Under the pieces are notes generated by a model, which did no database searches, had not been told where the DNA came from, and saw only the letters and a program-made list of their open reading frames with translations. Below, piece after piece: positions 63,462 through 64,000 of a stretch of 64,000 nt of DNA. The first letter of the stretch is position 1; each line of letters begins with the position of its first letter. Origin of the DNA: DATFTE01 sp963840665 (lineage in GTDB: Bacteria; Acidobacteriota; Terriglobia; Terriglobales; Acidobacteriaceae); NCBI GenBank assembly GCA_963840665.1, contig CAWIZO010000010.1:744001-808000 (forward strand), given 5' to 3'. Made by a program: the position numbers and the translations under genes.

Positions 63462-64000
63462 TTAGCTCCTCCAGGGCAGCACCCAGGACCAGCCTGGGCC
63501 GCGGAAGAAAGTGCCAATAGCGGTGAGCACGACCAGTTCGAAAAGGAACCAGGTCATGATCCAGTAAGAGAGCGGTCTCGCCGCGAGGTATCGACGAAGC
63601 GGCGAGGCTGACTGCGGCGAACTTTGCGATGCGAAGATCATGAAGGCCGCCACGATCAGCGTCGGAACCAGAGCGACGATTACATCGAAGAAGAGCAGGA
63701 AGAGACAGAACAGAGTTGCGACGACATAGAAAATCCGGAGGCGCTTTTGACGATCTTTCAGGAATAGGCCCTCGGCTTCGATGTTGATATTGAAGTAGGG
63801 AATGACGACTAAGGCGATGATGACCAGGGTTGGAACCAGTACTCCAGCGACGACCGGAGGGAAGTAGTGCAGCATCTCCTGCAGGCCGAGGAAGTACCAA
63901 GGGGCCTTCGCGGGATTTGGAGTGTGCGAAGGATCGGCCAAGCCTTCGAGCGGTGCATTGAAAGCGAGCGCCATGACCACGAGGGCGATGGCAAGAGTTT
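63462..64000 (-). CDS. cytochrome b C-terminal domain (bc-complex subunit), cut by window edge
   Basis: The frame is open to base 64000, so the 5' part is missing. Visible are NPAKAPWYFLGLQEMLHYFPP, a signature of the C-terminal cytochrome b/PetD-type domain that contains the quinol-site P-W-Y segment, and three to four membrane helices (VVAGVLVPTLVIIALVVIPYF, IFYVVATLFCLFLLFFDVIVA, YWIMTWFLFELVVLTAIGTFF). The C-terminal tail is short. The gene abuts the eight-heme cytochrome with zero spacing. A Rieske protein and the cytochrome b N-terminal part should lie just outside the window on the same strand. Confidence 0.85.
   Translation of the reverse strand, partial: TLAIALVVMALAFNAPLEGLADPSHTPNPAKAPWYFLGLQEMLHYFPPVVAGVLVPTLVIIALVVIPYFNINIEAEGLFLKDRQKRLRIFYVVATLFCLFLLFFDVIVALVPTLIVAAFMIFASQSSPQSASPLRRYLAARPLSYWIMTWFLFELVVLTAIGTFFRGPGWSWVLPWRS

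Noticed and set aside
1..64000. CRISPR arrays, insertion-sequence transposases, rRNA genes
   Set aside because: None seen: no regularly spaced repeats of 24-40 bp, no DDE or HUH transposase frames, no rRNA sequence.

Overview
The window looks like a chromosome segment of a soil Acidobacteriota (Terriglobia-type) bacterium. This rests on gene content: an Oar-like TonB-dependent receptor with an N-terminal carboxypeptidase-regulatory-like domain, ASPIC/UnbV (CRTAC1) and FG-GAP secreted proteins, GloVer-repeat proteins, CadC-like winged-helix/TPR regulators, many secreted glycosidases and a fused multiheme cytochrome beside a cytochrome b subunit. Species cannot be named from the sequence alone.

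Region 1 (1 to about 15,956) is an accessory island. From the left it holds: the 3' end of a Panacea-type (SocA-like) antitoxin gene overlapping an unknown 239-aa partner; a type III restriction-modification pair (Mod and Res, 1-nt overlap); a compact three-gene unit made of a 71-aa unknown, a HicB-type antitoxin with a long C-terminal extension, and a SecB-like chaperone, which has the layout of a toxin-antitoxin-chaperone (TAC) system; a perfectly folded tRNA with the unusual anticodon ACU; a frameshifted small gene behind a 22-bp perfect palindrome; a secreted sedolisin (S53) protease; and a tyrosine recombinase carrying an excisionase-like helix-turn-helix domain at its N-terminus. About 1 kb beyond the integrase, at 15,912-15,956, lies the 3' part of a tRNA-Lys(CUU) gene without its 5' half. 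I read this as the right attachment site of the island. An intact tRNA-Lys gene is predicted left of the window.

Region 2 (16,191-25,269) is ordinary chromosome: a GloVer-repeat secreted protein, two outer-membrane beta-barrel-type proteins (Phenol_MetA_deg and DUF481 families), an MscS-type channel, a GH63-like glucosidase ending in a clear terminator, and a small membrane protein.

Region 3 (25,314-47,674) is a polysaccharide and oligosaccharide degradation cluster: alpha-galactosidase (GH36-like), alpha-mannosidase (GH38), a tight operon of CRTAC1 protein, GH127-type beta-L-arabinofuranosidase and a six-hairpin glycosidase, a TPR protein, a membrane-anchored winged-helix regulator divergent from an Oar-like receptor, a periplasmic trehalase (GH37) and a second six-hairpin glycosidase paralogous to the first. 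Nearly all products carry export signals, suggesting periplasmic or extracellular breakdown of mixed alpha-glycans with uptake through the receptor.

Region 4 (47,848-59,329) is signalling and secreted repeat proteins: a 1,682-aa soluble kinase with two receiver domains and two different histidine-kinase modules, a CadC-like regulator with TPRs divergent from an FG-GAP/HYDIN-type secreted protein, and a second GloVer protein.

Region 5 (59,355-64,000, minus strand) is a respiratory operon cut by the window edge: cytochrome b C-terminal part, an eight-heme membrane-anchored cytochrome c, a single-heme lipoprotein cytochrome c and a secreted protein of unknown function, all abutting or overlapping.
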